Below, in pieces: positions 1-10,792 of a stretch of 64,000 nucleotides of DNA (within the stretch, counting starts at the first letter, position 1; each line of letters starts with the position of its first letter). The translations under genes were made by a program, and so were the position numbers. Source of the stretch: Xiphydria camelus (lineage: Eukaryota; Arthropoda; Insecta; Hymenoptera; Xiphydriidae); NCBI GenBank assembly GCA_963678675.1, contig OY783196.1:25584827-25648826 (forward strand), read 5' to 3'. The notes beneath the pieces are model-generated. The model saw nothing but the letters and a program-made list of their open reading frames with translations, was not told where the DNA came from and searched no databases.

Positions 1-1228
1 AAAGAAACAAGGGGAAGGAATTTCGCGTAGGAATTTATATATATCTTGAAGTATAGTTACACTGAGACAAATTTACAGGTCGCACAGCAATAAGCATAGC
101 TGTGATAGTCACGAGTATACTTTAATACCAAAGAGGAACAAGAGCAATATACGTATTGCTGAAATAACTATACGTATAGATGCAATAATTATACGCGTAT
201 GGTTAAAATAATTATACGTATAGCTGAAGTAAAAATACTTATTGTTGAGGTAACTTGAACTTATTCTTATATTAATAAACTCCTAGCACATTACCGTATA
301 ATCAATAAAATTTCTTTCAGCGGAGAATAGAGAAAGAGGAGGAAAAAACGACTCTTCCAAAAAAGACACGGAAATAACCAATATTTACTCGTACCAATAG
401 ATATTTTCACCATATGTGTCAGTTTGAGTTTCCAATTATAGAAATCGAATTTACTCCATGTGGTGGAAAGGGATCGAGTGGGGCACGATGGGATGGGAAT
501 TTCTCCCAGACAGAGGGGAAACGGAGAAACGAAACTTCTACGATTTATCGACTCGAACTTGATTGAAATTTCGCATCGAGTATGCGTTGAAAGTGCGAGA
601 AAAGAGAACGAAGAATAAGATATTTAAGCTAGTAAAAGAAGATAGATATAGATGATTGACCCTTCTTTCCTCCTCGTGTAATTTTATAATCGTGCAATTT
701 TTTGAATTTATTATTTATACCATGTAGGAGTAGAGTTACGTTAAATATACTCAGTCGCGAAAAATAAAAGAGAACACAAAGCATACTCTACGTGCTCGAG
801 TTAATCCCTAGAGTGGGGGATCGGTGGGTGGGTTGATGCAATGCGGGGTAAATCGAAGATTAAAAAGGATGAGCTGCATCGACTTTGGACCGATAATCGC
901 TGTTCATCTTATGCGGCATTTACCATTAACTGCACAACTGCACGATCAACTAAAGGTAACGGATGCTAAAAGTAATGGGCAAAGTAATGGGTAAGTAATG
1001 GGTATCTCTCGTCTTCATTTCTCTAGGTTCATATACGGTAGTTATAGCCACGATGTGTGTGTGCAGCGATTCAATGCGGTAGCCATCTGCATTAATGAAA
1101 TGTAAATACGGAAATGTTTACGTTTTAATATTTATACTTTTTTTGTGGATCGAAATGCAGGTTTGCAAAAAATACTACTGACGACGAACATTACGAACAC
1201 TAGAAATCATATCGCTTAAGCAATAATG
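1..1228. other. AT-rich stretch, nothing recognised
   Basis: This lies downstream of the last exon found of the minus-strand gene. I looked for a further minus-strand exon that enters with two bases to complete the split codon left by the exon at 2772-2574 and saw none. Near 170-230 there are a few near-repeats of an ATACGTATA-like motif. No element ends or coding sequence were recognised. Confidence 0.5.
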
Positions 1229-1778
1229 TGCACGGAGGAAAATATATTTGAAATGAAGAGCATTGAATGCCTAGATTCTGGCACTCTAAGTACCCAGATT
1301 CTGGCATTATGTTATCAACTGTATGGCACTGAAGTGACAACTCGAATTTTTGCAAATTATTGCCATACAAAATAGCATTTTATTGCCCTCATATGACAAA
1401 AATTGGTAAATGGAAAAATGTTTAATTACAGCATATTTTAAAATGATTTGGCATTTTTTTGCAAAACAGCTAACGTGTATATAGAGGAAAGTAAAGTACT
1501 GTTTTTCTTATTTTTCAATTCCTTTCTTATTTTTCTCGATAAATCCGCGTTGGCTGTATTACAAAAAAGACCAAACTATTTTAAAATATATGATAGTGTT
1601 TTAATTTTTGCCATACGAAGGAAATGAAATATTATTTCGTATGGTAATATTTTGCAAAAATTCGAGTTTTCACTCCAGTACCAGAAAGTTGATCACATAA
1701 CGCCGAATCTGGGTACTCAGAGTGCCAGAATGTGGGCACTCAGTGCTCATCATTCCAAATTCATTTTTCCCCGTGTGT
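1229..1778. mobile_element. TIR element (MITE), about 550 bp
   Basis: Two inverted arms of about 160 bp match with scattered differences, one starting near 1229 (CACGGAGGAAAA) and one ending near 1778 (read inward, CACACGGGGAAAAA). Both arms carry the words TTCTGGCACTCT, GTACCCAGATTC and AACTCGAATTTTTGC at equivalent places. The roughly 230-bp centre is AT-rich and non-coding. This is the layout of a non-autonomous DNA transposon. The superfamily is unknown because no clear target duplication is visible. Confidence 0.8.
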
Positions 1779-2224
1779 TACTGGCCTTCTGACGCTAATT
1801 TATTGCCGCAGATTAATCTGTATTTCATTGTTGCATACCAATCTATAATAATTAATATCAGAACCCATTAAGAAATTATTAATTGCAACTGTTACGTTAG
1901 CAGCGAAATATTCGCGTTTTAATATTAATTAGAAGTTTCTACACGTAGAGTATACGGACATCTAGAGATTCAAAATAAAATTACATTTCGTTTAGAGTAA
2001 TCCCTGTATTCGTTTATTCAAAAAAAATTAATTAAGAAACAAAAAATCGAAATGAAAGTTTCAGATTAAAATATAGTTTTTCGATATGTCTACTCGTATA
2101 TGGGTCATTCTTTTACAAACCGTACACCAATTTAAACCTGACATTTTAGAATTGTCTGAAAATTTGTTCACAACTTATTTATATGAAATTAATTGACACG
2201 TATTTCTGTTACTGTACGCAGTTT

Positions 2225-2355
2225 TTTAAGGTTAGAAAAAAATTGTGAAGTGATGGCCGAATGTTGACACCGGATTCGTGAGATCAGGAGGAAAAATTAC
2301 TACGGATAACATATATCGCATCAAATGTATACCCCACTTTTTTTTTGTGTGACTG
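2225..2355 (+). repeat. Dispersed repeat fragment, first of two copies
   Basis: About 130 bp here matches 24640-24775 in the same orientation. Shared words include TTGACACCGGATTC, ATTACTACGGATAACAT and GTATACCCCACTTTT, ending in GTGTGACTGTGT. The left part is more diverged (GAAGTGATGGCC against GACGTGATGGCT). It does not code. I read it as one end of an unidentified interspersed element. Confidence 0.7.
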
Positions 2356-2573
2356 TGTAATAATGTAAGTAATTAATGTAAATTTATCATTAAAAGAGAT
2401 GTGCTTACCGCAGAAGTAATTTATATCGGCGAAAAATTATTTACATAAGAAATATTTATTATATTTCTTCCCGAGAACATTGACTGCGCAATAAGAATTT
2501 TAATTTAAGACAGAATTTCTCAACGAGACAATGAAAAAGTATTATAGTAAAATGAAAAAACTGATTAACGTAC

Positions 2574-2772
2574 TCTCGAGTCGTTCTATGCGCTCCCTCT
2601 TATTCTCCGCCTCCTCTGCCAGCCGGGCCGAAGTCTTCAGTCCTTCGCCGCTCTTGTGAGTCTTTTCCATAATGGCACAGGCTCGCAAAACGAAGGCAGG
2701 CACTGTCTCTTGCTTCTCCTGGCGAGGAATGTCCACCAGCGTCCAATATTGCGTCTCCAGTTTGATCACGTC
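2574..2772 (-). CDS. Unassigned conserved-looking gene, coding exon 4 (last one found)
   Basis: This exon contributes codons 92-157 and one extra base. It enters after TTTTTAG with GAC GTG ATC AAA (DVIK) in phase 0, which fits the exon ending at 3814. It leaves at CTCGAGA|GTACGT in phase 1. The peptide runs DVIKLETQYWTLVDIPRQ and later contains LRACAIMEKTHKSGEGL and ARLAEEAENKRERIERLES; the last part is charged and probably helical or coiled coil. There is no signal peptide or membrane span. Because the exon ends in phase 1 at a good donor, more coding sequence must follow, either before position 2574 where I found none or beyond the window. I do not recognise the family and give no function. 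Confidence 0.75.
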
Positions 2773-3813
2773 CTAAAAATGCAGCGATCGAACGTGCATT
2801 GCGAATATACGAAGTGATGAATAAGAAATCAAGGAGAAATTTATAATAATATTATCGCAGATGATAGAATCCAATCTTTTGCATCCATTCGTTGATATAT
2901 CAATTGATTAAATTTAATCTTTATACATTTTGCCTTAAAATATGCCGAAGTAGGATTTCTTTGCAATTTAGAATTACTTGCTTCAAATTTATTTTTAACT
3001 TATAATACTTAAATATATTGTAGTTCTTGAAAGTTATACATAACATAAATTGATATAAAGGATTATGATCATCTGAATACGAATCTTGATGCTAATCGTG
3101 AATTTCTAAGTCTTCAGATATGGTTATCCTCTCTTTTCATAAATCATTTTTAGACATCTTCTCGATTACCGTTACAAACTTCTTTTTAAAGTGCATTCAT
3201 CGTTCAATCTGTATGTGCATTCGATGTACCTATTCATAAAAGTGATTTGGAAGAAACCCATAATTCTATTTTCAATTATAGCCACATGACATAAAAGTAT
3301 CGCAATTCTTTATCACTGACCAGAACTACTCGTAACTTAACATAATAGGACGGAATAATCGGGACTCCCCAGTTGTGAAGTACGTATTGATTCCATCGAG
3401 GATCGATAAAAGCACCAGGTTTATACTGACAATCTCATTTCTTCAATCCTACATAGAAATAGATATAGCCGGGAGCGAGAAAAGTAGATAGAGAGGAGGC
3501 GGGAGTACCCGCGCGCTTGCTGCAGTTACTAAACCGTATTTTCTCATCAGCCTTCCTCCTTAATCGAAACGCAGTACCTGGCAAGAACGGGCGTCTCCGT
3601 CTGGCGTCTTATTACTACGTAAAGTTTCAGCAGATTGAAATTATGCGGCCCTTTAATTAAAAGGTTCGAAGAAGCATGACTCAATATCTGCCACGTTAGA
3701 ATAATAATTAATCTCAGTTATCTGGATATTACAACTGCATCGTCCGAATCTTCCGACACTTCGCCATCGACTCGTCGGCTCTCACCAGGCGAGGAAACTC
3801 ACTTCATCCTTAC
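2773..3813 (-). other. Intron 3 of the unassigned gene
   Basis: This 1,041-bp intron is bounded on the minus strand by GTAAGG at the donor and TTTTTAG at the acceptor. It is AT-rich apart from a GC-richer patch at about 3460-3660. I saw no element ends, RNA gene or additional exon inside. Confidence 0.65.
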
Positions 3814-3995
3814 CTTGATCATATCCTTGAGGAGGTTGTAACGCTGGAACACGTTACGCACCTGCTTGCTATCGGTGTACTTGCACATGAGACCCACGAG
3901 AGCTCGTTTTGCAGTGTCGTAGCTTCCATCCAATCGTATCCTCACTGCCCTCAGCCTCTCGTTCGTCTCGATGACCTCCTCCTTCGTTTGTCCGC
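3814..3995 (-). CDS. Unassigned gene, coding exon 3
   Basis: This is the most clearly coding segment of the window. It supplies the last two bases of the split codon 31 and codons 32-91. The acceptor is ATAG|GC, and the bases GC complete a serine codon with the A left by the previous exon. The donor is AAG|GTAAGG in phase 0. The peptide includes QTKEEVIETNERLRAVRIRL, then DGSYDTAKRALVGLMCKYTD, then QVRNVFQRYNLLKDMIK. It is rich in Arg, Lys, Glu and Leu with no proline, as in a long helical bundle. No catalytic motif is visible. Helical scaffold, BAR-like or cytoskeletal proteins are possible readings, but none is supported by a recognised signature. Confidence 0.82.
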
Positions 3996-4479
3996 CTATC
4001 CCATGAATCGACAAGTGAAAAACGTCATCTATTTTTGGACTCGTCTACTTTTACAATGTAGGATTCACGTATAGGATTCTCCGAAACTAAATCGAAATGT
4101 TATCGAAGTTATCCTCATCGATCTGGATTATTTTGGACAACTATCTGAACGAATTATCCGAATCGATTAAGAGGAAGGGCGACCGTGATTAAACTTGAAT
4201 ATAAGTATATCATTTTGTCAATCGCGAGAGTATCATGTGTTCTCTTTCAACGTAATTCATTATCCTCGAATAAAGTATGTACGATGTCATAAGAATTACC
4301 AGCTGAATACGGCAACATCAGTGTTACATAGCTGTGATGTAGCCAGATTACATGTAACAGGTTACGTAAACTGAGTGTCACGTGTGCGTTACATATTGAT
4401 CATAATTTCGCACTCATAAATGTAACAGTGCTACATAATTGACCGAACGTAGCAAGGTTCACTGTTTGACAGGGTGCAG

Positions 4480-5060
4480 CAAAAATACTTTCGTATGTCT
4501 GTCTGACTGTTTGTTTCGCGCGCGATAAGATTAAAATCCTTTTTCCGATCTTGATGAAACTTGGCACATGTGTTCATTGACTTTCTGTGCATCGTCTAAT
4601 GGGGGAGCTTATTTCTCTAACGTTAGGTAATAGGACTCATATTTCGATATAAGTATTAATTCTAAACTAGTTTCGAGTCCTGGTAAAATTTATATCAAGC
4701 TAATATATATACGCATTTACATGAATTTTGCTTGACTTAAGTCTTTATGATCAAATCGTGACTTAAGTCCCTATTACCTAAGGTTAGAGATTTATCAAGC
4801 TAATCTAGAGGGCGTCAGCTCCACTGGTTCCCCGATTTTTAATCAGATCGGTTCGATGTTAGCGACTATGATGCTTCGTTCAAATTTGAACCAATCAGGC
4901 GAGGTAGAAATAGCGCCATTTTAGGAATCAGCGAGGTGGCACCTACCGGCTATAACCCGTAGTAAGCTTCCCCATTGTTGCGGGACAAGATCGGAAGGTT
5001 GAAAAGGGGAGTAATCATCCCCAACGTGGGTAGGGGCAGTGTATAAAACGAGGTCTTTTG
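4480..5060. other. Unclassified repeat-like segment with a nested inverted repeat
   Basis: Around 4496-4600 there is a run resembling the CTGTCTGACTGTTTGTTT leader seen in many arthropod interspersed repeats, followed by a TGATGAAACTTGGCACATG phrase. Inside it, 4612-4638 and 4768-4795 form an inverted pair (both read CTCTAAC-TTAGGTAATAGG inward), giving a short TIR-like unit of about 185 bp. From 4820 to 5060 the sequence is GC-richer and unrecognised. A non-autonomous Helitron is one possible reading, but no terminus was identified. Confidence 0.4.
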
Positions 5061-5381
5061 ACTGTTATTATACATAACAAGTGGCACCATATCATATTAT
5101 GTGAGCGGTAACTTTGAATTACTTTGAATTACTTTTATGACACGGAATGGAAGTGTCCTAAAACTTCTTTGTACACCTAATATATATAAATTGTTTAGAT
5201 ACAATTTTAGAGCAAGGGGGAAAAAAATATTTATAAAGCTGTTATACGAGTAATATCACATCGATATACGCGACAAATATATATAGTAAGTCTTATATTG
5301 AAGCAATAAAAAATCCTCAAGACAGCGTAAGGAGTCCTCTACTTGCCAAATTTGCCAAAATTGCCGCCAATAGCGCTCTAA

Positions 5382-6197
5382 GTGCGGTGTTACACTGTGC
5401 ATTTCTGCCGTTGCGGCTGTGTGGGATGCGGTGGTTTCGTCATATACCTATGCCTTCTACGAGTTACACTATCCCGCCAAAATAAGTAGCAGGACGAGAA
5501 CTCGGCAGTTGAGTACTGAATGTTGCACACCTAGCGTCAGTGATTCTGATCGACCCACTTTGGGTGACGATACTTAGTCGAGTCGATCATAGCTAAAAAT
5601 GTCGAGCGAATCTTCGTGTTTTTCCATGAAGGCTATGTTTGATTGGTGCTTTATGACAAAACAAAAAGATCTGCTCGTACCGTTCAACTACGGTCGATTC
5701 AACGGAGTATCGTTACCCAAAGTGGATCGATTAAAATCATTGACGCTAGTTGTACGTTCTTCAGTCGCTAATATCATGTTATTAAAATGAAAGATTGTTG
5801 GTGCACTCGAAGTGGAAGGATTATTACGAGAGCCAGAAGATCGTAAATATTTCTAACCATGCCTTTTTACGAGCATTTTTGTCAGAGTACATTTTAGAGC
5901 TCTTCTCCCAGAGCGGTGGCCTCTCATGTATGCACTCGACAAATTTAGCCGTGTCAAGCACGGCGCGTTTCAGAATAAAAATTGGAGAACCGCTCAAATT
6001 CTACCGCACAGTATGACACCATGCACTTAACTGCCTGTGTCGTCGCTCCCATCCGGTTTTCCGTTCACCCCGCCACGCCGGTACACGATACGACAGCATA
6101 GTGTAACACTTCTCATTTAAATCCGTATGATGTTACCATCCCTTCAATCCTGAACGGTATTTCTGTAGCGGCAGAAACGCGTAGTGTAACACCGCAC
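5382..6197. mobile_element. Harbinger-like TIR element with a nested palindrome
   Basis: The ends are inverted copies of GTGCGGTGTTACACT, followed by a TTTCTGCCG block in both arms. Each end is flanked by TAA, a 3-bp duplication of the kind made by PIF/Harbinger transposases (family knowledge). The 816-bp interior has no intact transposase. Short frames at 5599-5790 and 5795-6016 match nothing I recognise. A second, nested inverted pair lies at about 5530-5582 and 5702-5757, sharing ACCCAAAGTGG and GACGCTAG. The superfamily call rests on the TAA duplication alone. Confidence 0.6.
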
Positions 6198-7198
6198 TAA
6201 CATCACCATAACCTTGAGCCGTGACTGTATGAGTACAGACATAATATACATATATTCGAAGTTCATCCATGGGTCGTCTTAATTAAATTCGTATTAAACC
6301 CAAAGTCGAAGCCGCTATAATCGATTCGTTATTAATCACCCCGAGCAACCACGATATGTAGGGTAAACTTGCAAAAATTGAATCACTCGAGGAGACTCTT
6401 GATCATCGCGGTAAATCACTATAACTAGGGGCCATCTCGAGAATTCTAATCTCGATATAACTTACCCTGTACTCGGTGGGACTCGAGAAGAACGACGCAG
6501 TCGAGGCTTGATCAAATAACATTCCGTGGATAGAAAGTAAGATTTAGGTAGAAGTTGGATTTATTAAAAACCGTTACATTACAATATCAAATGTGGAGGG
6601 CACTGTTTCCGTTTCAAATTTAAATGGACCATTCCAGGTACCCTAAGCCCAGAAATGCAGAAGTTATATGAGGTGAATTTTTAAATTCACATCTGTTATT
6701 TACTAAACGCCGCGAATTTTTAACTGAGCACTTTGGTGTAAATCTACCCTAAAAGCATCTCGTCGCCAACAAATTAGGAGCCCCAGCGTGTAGTCCGTTT
6801 AAATTTGATGAAAAAGCGGCATTTACCATATTTGGTATGATAATGCAATGTTTGTTAAGTCAACGCGAACAATTCAACGCGATTTAATTCAATGCGATAC
6901 GGAGGATTACAGCCAGGCGCTAAATTTGGATTCCCGGTCGTGCGGATTAATAGCTTCGCGAATTCTACGCCGCGCGAAGTTTTATTAAATTTCTCTTTCA
7001 ATTTGAAATGGCGAGTTGAAGCTGTCGGCCGGTAGATGAGGGGATGAAATGTGCCCTAGTCGTACAACGCTACGTACAGGGTGCGGCAGTCAAACCTGCA
7101 TTTTTGAAATAACTGTAAAGAATAAACAGTTGAATTTTTAAAAATGTTATTGATGCCATGTTTATCTACTTTAAAAGGCATTTAAGAAGCGTTATTAA

Positions 7199-7497
7199 TT
7201 GTTGAAAAATAACATTATTAAGATGTCGTCCATCTCGATCGATGCATTCTTGCAGGCGATGTTTAAAATTGTCCATTACAGGACGGAGCATCTGCTGAGG
7301 GATTCTTTCGATTTCCTGACGGATTCTCGCCTTCACACACACAGTTCTTCAAGAGTACAAGGAAAACTTTGCTCTTTAGGTAGCCCCACAAGAAAAAAAT
7401 CACATGCGGTGAGGTCGGGTGAACGGGGAGGCCAAGGAATCGCTCCGTTCCGGGATATCACCCGATTTAGGAAAAGTTCGTTGAGGAGATTCATGCT
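7199..7497 (-). pseudogene. Mariner-like transposase C-terminus, left arm
   Basis: The minus strand reads, with frame breaks, NGAIPWPPRSPDLTACDFFL, then a short damaged stretch, then VMDNF-like and HRLQECIDRDGRHLNNVIF-like residues near its 3' end. The SPDLT-CDFF block and the terminal DGRHLNNVIF block are typical of Tc1/mariner-group DDE transposases; the last aspartate of the catalytic triad normally lies in or near the SPDLTxxDFF motif. A stop and a frameshift between them mean it is dead. The same C-terminus occurs inverted in the right arm. Confidence 0.8.
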
Positions 7498-7529
7498 CAC
7501 ACCCCTGCCGTTTATTTATTTCAAAAAGG

Positions 7530-7663
7530 CGAGAATCCGTCGGGAAATCGAATGAATCCCTCAGCAGATGCTCCGTCATGTAATGGACAATTTTAGACAT
7601 CGCCTGCAAGAATGCATCGATAGAGATGGACGACATCTTAATAATGTTATTTTTAAGCAATGA
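7530..7663 (+). pseudogene. Mariner-like transposase C-terminus, right arm
   Basis: The plus strand reads ARIRREIE, a stop, IPQQMLRHVMDNFRHRLQEC, then IDRDGRHLNNVIFKQ and a TGA. This corresponds to the outer part of the left-arm pseudogene in opposite orientation. An in-frame TGA interrupts it. It shows which outward 3' end each arm was derived from. Confidence 0.8.
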
Positions 7664-8135
7664 ATAATGTTTCTTAAATGCTCTTTAACGTAGACTAACA
7701 TGGTATAAATAACATTTAAAAAATGCAACTGTTTATTTCTTACAGTTATTTCAAAAATGCAGGTTTGACTGCCGCACCCTGTATAACAGGGTTTATCGGA
7801 TTCGAGAGCCGCAGTAGGATTTATTATATTTATTTCAGAGCTACACAGAGAAAAGTGGATAGTAAAATCAATCATAATCGATAAGTTGACTTTTCCTGGT
7901 TGTTAGCATCATATTTGTGGTCTGAAAGATCATGAACGCAGTCGAAATAACGTTTGTTGCATGGTTATAGTAACAACTGTAGATTGTAGTTTATGATATC
8001 CATGCACTATGGTTGAATTAACCACAAAAGTAGATCAATAATGTTACTGCATGGTTGTATCAACTATATATTATATAAAGTAAAGTTGTTCACATTGGCC
8101 CATCTTTAGTTTCTTACTTCCTCCATTTTCCAGCC

Positions 8136-8646
8136 ACTTTCCATCATCATCATAAAGTTATCAGTCCTAAGACTGGTTTGATACCATTCTCCATCTTTTC
8201 CTGTCCTCCGCTAGTCTTTTCATTTCCCTGTATTTCGAACAACCTACGTCCTTAATGATTTGCGAAATGTAGTCTAACCGCGGCCTACCTACCTCTCTCT
8301 TTTTTCCCGTTTCTGCTTCTAAGATGTCTCTTAGCAGTCCCTCATGTCTCACTATATGGCCTATCAGCTGATCCCTTCTTTTCTTTATATTTTTCCAGAG
8401 CCGCCGGTTTTCCTCTATTTTCCTCAAGACTTCTTCATTTGTGATTTTCTCGGTCCATTTTACTTTTAGCATTCTTCTATAGCACCACATTTCGAAGCTG
8501 TCTAATTTTTTCCTTTCTACCATTCCTATCGTCCAAGATTCGCACCCATACAAAGCTGTACTCCACACGTATGTTTTGAGAAATTTTTTCCTACTCTCTA
8601 GGCTGACGTCATTCCACTTCACGTCATTATGGCATACTTTCCATCA
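8136..8646 (-). mobile_element. 5'-truncated non-LTR retrotransposon with target-site duplication
   Basis: The insertion 8147-8635 is flanked by perfect 11-bp direct repeats ACTTTCCATCA at 8136-8146 and 8636-8646. On the minus strand it has an open frame running from the truncation point to a stop at 8167, a very short 3' UTR and a small ATG-type microsatellite tail (TTATGATGATGATGG). Truncation at the 5' end, a short direct repeat and a simple 3' tail are the hallmarks of target-primed reverse transcription. The tail type points to an RTE/CR1/L2-like clade, not resolved further. Confidence 0.88.
8167..8622 (-). pseudogene. LINE ORF2 C-terminus (after the reverse transcriptase)
   Basis: This 151-codon open frame starts RKKFLKTYVWSTALYGCESW after a few residues and continues RKKLDSFEMWCYRRMLKVKW. 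It ends GRPRLDYISQIIKDVG and KRLAEDRKRWRMVSNQS. The LYGCE-W and W-RRML-V-W motifs are characteristic of the post-RT C-terminal region of insect non-LTR retrotransposons. The reverse transcriptase and endonuclease are missing because of 5' truncation. The remaining frame has no stops, suggesting a fairly recent insertion. It lies in the same sense as the surrounding gene's intron. Confidence 0.85.
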
Positions 8647-8649
8647 ATT

Positions 8650-9597
8650 GACAATTTTCATATTCGTTAGAAATCAATCCTATTAATTTTTTCACACTTA
8701 TCAGAACCAATTAAGTACCGAACTCAGCGCCTCTTCTCCCATGAATTTTGCAAATTATAATTCCTAGTATCACACCGAAATCCGGTCGACTCATCATAAG
8801 CGCTGATCTAGTATTTCCGGTTACCGAGTCTGACCTATTTAGTACAGGTTTCCAACCAGAACTAACCTCGGAAATTTCCTACTCTTCTTTATTTCCTCCC
8901 ACCTGCAGGACTTTATTGAACCAGGTCTTCAAATATCGATTATACAGATATTTGTATATCCATAAATCTATATATTTCCTGGTCTTTCACACCCGTGAAA
9001 AATTGGTCCCGAACAAATCCGCAGTAGTTTGACGCGGCCAAACTTATCAAATCCAGTGGCCTCGACTCCAGGTCTAATCCGAATTTAATTGAGCCGATGC
9101 ACGAATGCACTTCGAACGCGTCTCTTCACCCGATTTAGACGCAGGCTGTTTCGACGGATCAAACAATTACGAGCAGATGGACTTTGGCCTTCCATTGCGA
9201 AACTAACAGGGTATAACTGGCGCGAAGCCAGTAGGTTATTGTCCCTCCTACCCTCCTGCTCTCGTATCAGCTGCGGGTATCTTTTTGGCATCCAGTTATT
9301 CCCGCGAACTACAAGTAACCGCTGAAGGAAGTCGGCACCAATTGGCGGAGAACCTTCTTGTTTTACCGGGTTCAGGTATATTTACATATATCGTATCCAT
9401 AGGTTTAAGTATTATATAAACCAGATATATATGTACTATTTCATTTCTTTTCCTCTTTCGATTTACATAAGATCGTATCTAATGATTTCAACATAAGATT
9501 TAATCACGATTTTATGTCTGGCGTCCAGATTGCCCGATTGGAAGGATGGATGTTTATTAATCTTCTTAAGATAATACTTATGTGTTGCCTGTAGTAG
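8650..9597. other. Intronic stretch without recognised features
   Basis: Part of it (9080-9330) is GC-richer and open on both strands, but the predicted peptides show no family signature and no splice sites in phase with the gene. The rest is AT-rich. Confidence 0.5.
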
Positions 9598-9599
9598 TT

Positions 9600-9741
9600 T
9601 AAACTTAATTTAACTTATCTAGGTAATTATCAGGCCAAACAACTTTTAACAACAATCACTTTACGTCTGACGTTTCGATTCCTCTTCGAACCCTCTTCAG
9701 AGACGTAAATCGAGAAATGCCTAGATAAGTTAAATTAAGTT
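9600..9741 (-). mobile_element. Short inverted-repeat element carrying a hammerhead motif
   Basis: A 142-bp unit is bounded by perfect inverted copies of AACTTAATTTAACTTATCTA plus flanking bases (about 23 bp per arm, 9600-9622 and 9719-9741). The centre contains the hammerhead motif at 9660-9709. Short hammerheads of this form, with the words GAATCGAAACGTC, are known from the terminal regions of Penelope-like retroelements, so a truncated Penelope-like terminus is the best guess. No reverse transcriptase or GIY-YIG sequence is present. Confidence 0.6.
9660..9709 (-). ncRNA. Candidate hammerhead ribozyme (type I, short stem III)
   Basis: On the minus strand a 9-bp stem I is perfect: TTTACGTCT (9709-9701) pairs with AGACGTAAA (9668-9660). 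It encloses the full catalytic core: CTGAAGA (9700-9694), stem II of about five pairs with one bulge (GGGTTC with GAATC, loop GAAGAG), GAAAC (9676-9672) and GTC (9671-9669). Self-cleavage is predicted between 9669 and 9668. Stem III would be the ACGT of GAAAC/GTC with no loop. As in minimal Penelope-type hammerheads, it may therefore work best as a dimer. The motif is transcribed in the same direction as the gene whose intron it sits in. Confidence 0.72.
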
Positions 9742-10560
9742 TATTAATCTGAATAATCGAAGGTATATCAGGGATGTTGGGATTAGACTACAATCTTCTC
9801 TGCATTGGGATAAAAATTTAGTTGAAAGATTCAATTCTTTGCTTGGAATTAATCGATATGATAATATATTCATTTGAGTTAAAAGAATTGCGTTTAATCT
9901 AATATTCGTTTCTTCACAGCAAGTGTAAACATAATCAACGTGAATAAATGTTAGACATAGAAAATACTTAATTGGTTCAACTGCCTAACAATAGTCATAG
10001 GGATGAATAGTTCTCCAATATTGGGAAACTGGCCCATGCAAAATTGTCCTACGACATTTTGTCTTCAAACGCAGGAAAAGCTAGTTAAAAGGTATGGTAA
10101 GGATTAGTTTGATTGTGTGCTGTAAAGGGGTAGATCATTTTCTCAGTAGTTTAAGTTTTATAGACGATTTCGTAAAATATCGCGACAGGGGAGTGTCCTT
10201 GTGAAATGAAAGCAATGTTTTAATACGAATAAACAATTTTCATTACTTATTATTGTTGAATAAATTCAGGAAACGTAAAAAATATAATGAAAACTTTAAT
10301 TTAAAGATTTTTCTATTTTTTAATTAAATATTTGAAAATCAACGTTCATATTCTAACGGTACACGAAATTGGGACTAGCTAGTTTTTGTATTATTTGATA
10401 ATAAGTTACGTCTGACAATGAAATATCACTGTGACAGGGGACTGACGTCAGGGGCTGTGAAATCGCACAAAAATATAAGCCATCACAAATAGTAGCAAAG
10501 TATTATTAAATTACTTCGTACAATAATTATCTTCATTATATAAAAACGAACATTTATTAA

Positions 10561-10790
10561 TTAGGTTTTCTCATAAAAAATATTCATATTTTTGAATTCA
10601 ATTTGTAATCTGTATACATGTTTAATATCACACGAAAAAGAAAATATCCGAAAAGAAATAATTATTCGCAGAGTTATAAGCGCATTTTTCTCTATAATGT
10701 GTTGTGACGTTATCGAAATACCAGAGACGCACTTAGGCCAAGCAACAAGTGCGAAAGAGATAGACTTACTCTTCGAACGTTCTTGTAGCC
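10561..10790 (+). repeat. Dispersed repeat family D, copy 1
   Basis: About 230 bp match three other places in the window: 41245-41640, 45878-46225 and the interrupted 60115-61540. Shared words include TTCAATTTGTAATCTGTATA, AAATAATTATTCGCAGAGTT, GTGACGT-ATCGAAA and GTGCGAAAGAGATAGACTTA. This copy ends early, at a hairpin (10793-10900), so its 3' third is missing. It is non-coding and of unknown class. Confidence 0.8.
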
Positions 10791-10792
10791 AT

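Larger units (their letters stand above)
7077..7781. mobile_element. Foldback element built from two mariner-like 3' ends
   Basis: A 705-bp element starts with CAGGGTGCGGCAGTCAAACC and ends with its inverted copy, flanked by TA on both sides as expected for the IS630/Tc1/mariner group. Both arms run inward about 280 bp and carry the same transposase C-terminus pointing outward, so the element is two 3' halves joined head to head. It cannot encode a functional transposase. Confidence 0.85.

Noticed and set aside
3650..3680. GGTTCGAAG resembling a tRNA T-loop box
   Set aside because: No matching A box or acceptor-stem pairing within tRNA distance.
7199..7660. Two similar frames beginning MLKNNIIKMSSISIDAF on opposite strands
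   Set aside because: These are antisense readings of the duplicated mariner-like transposase end; the real coding sense runs the other way in each arm.
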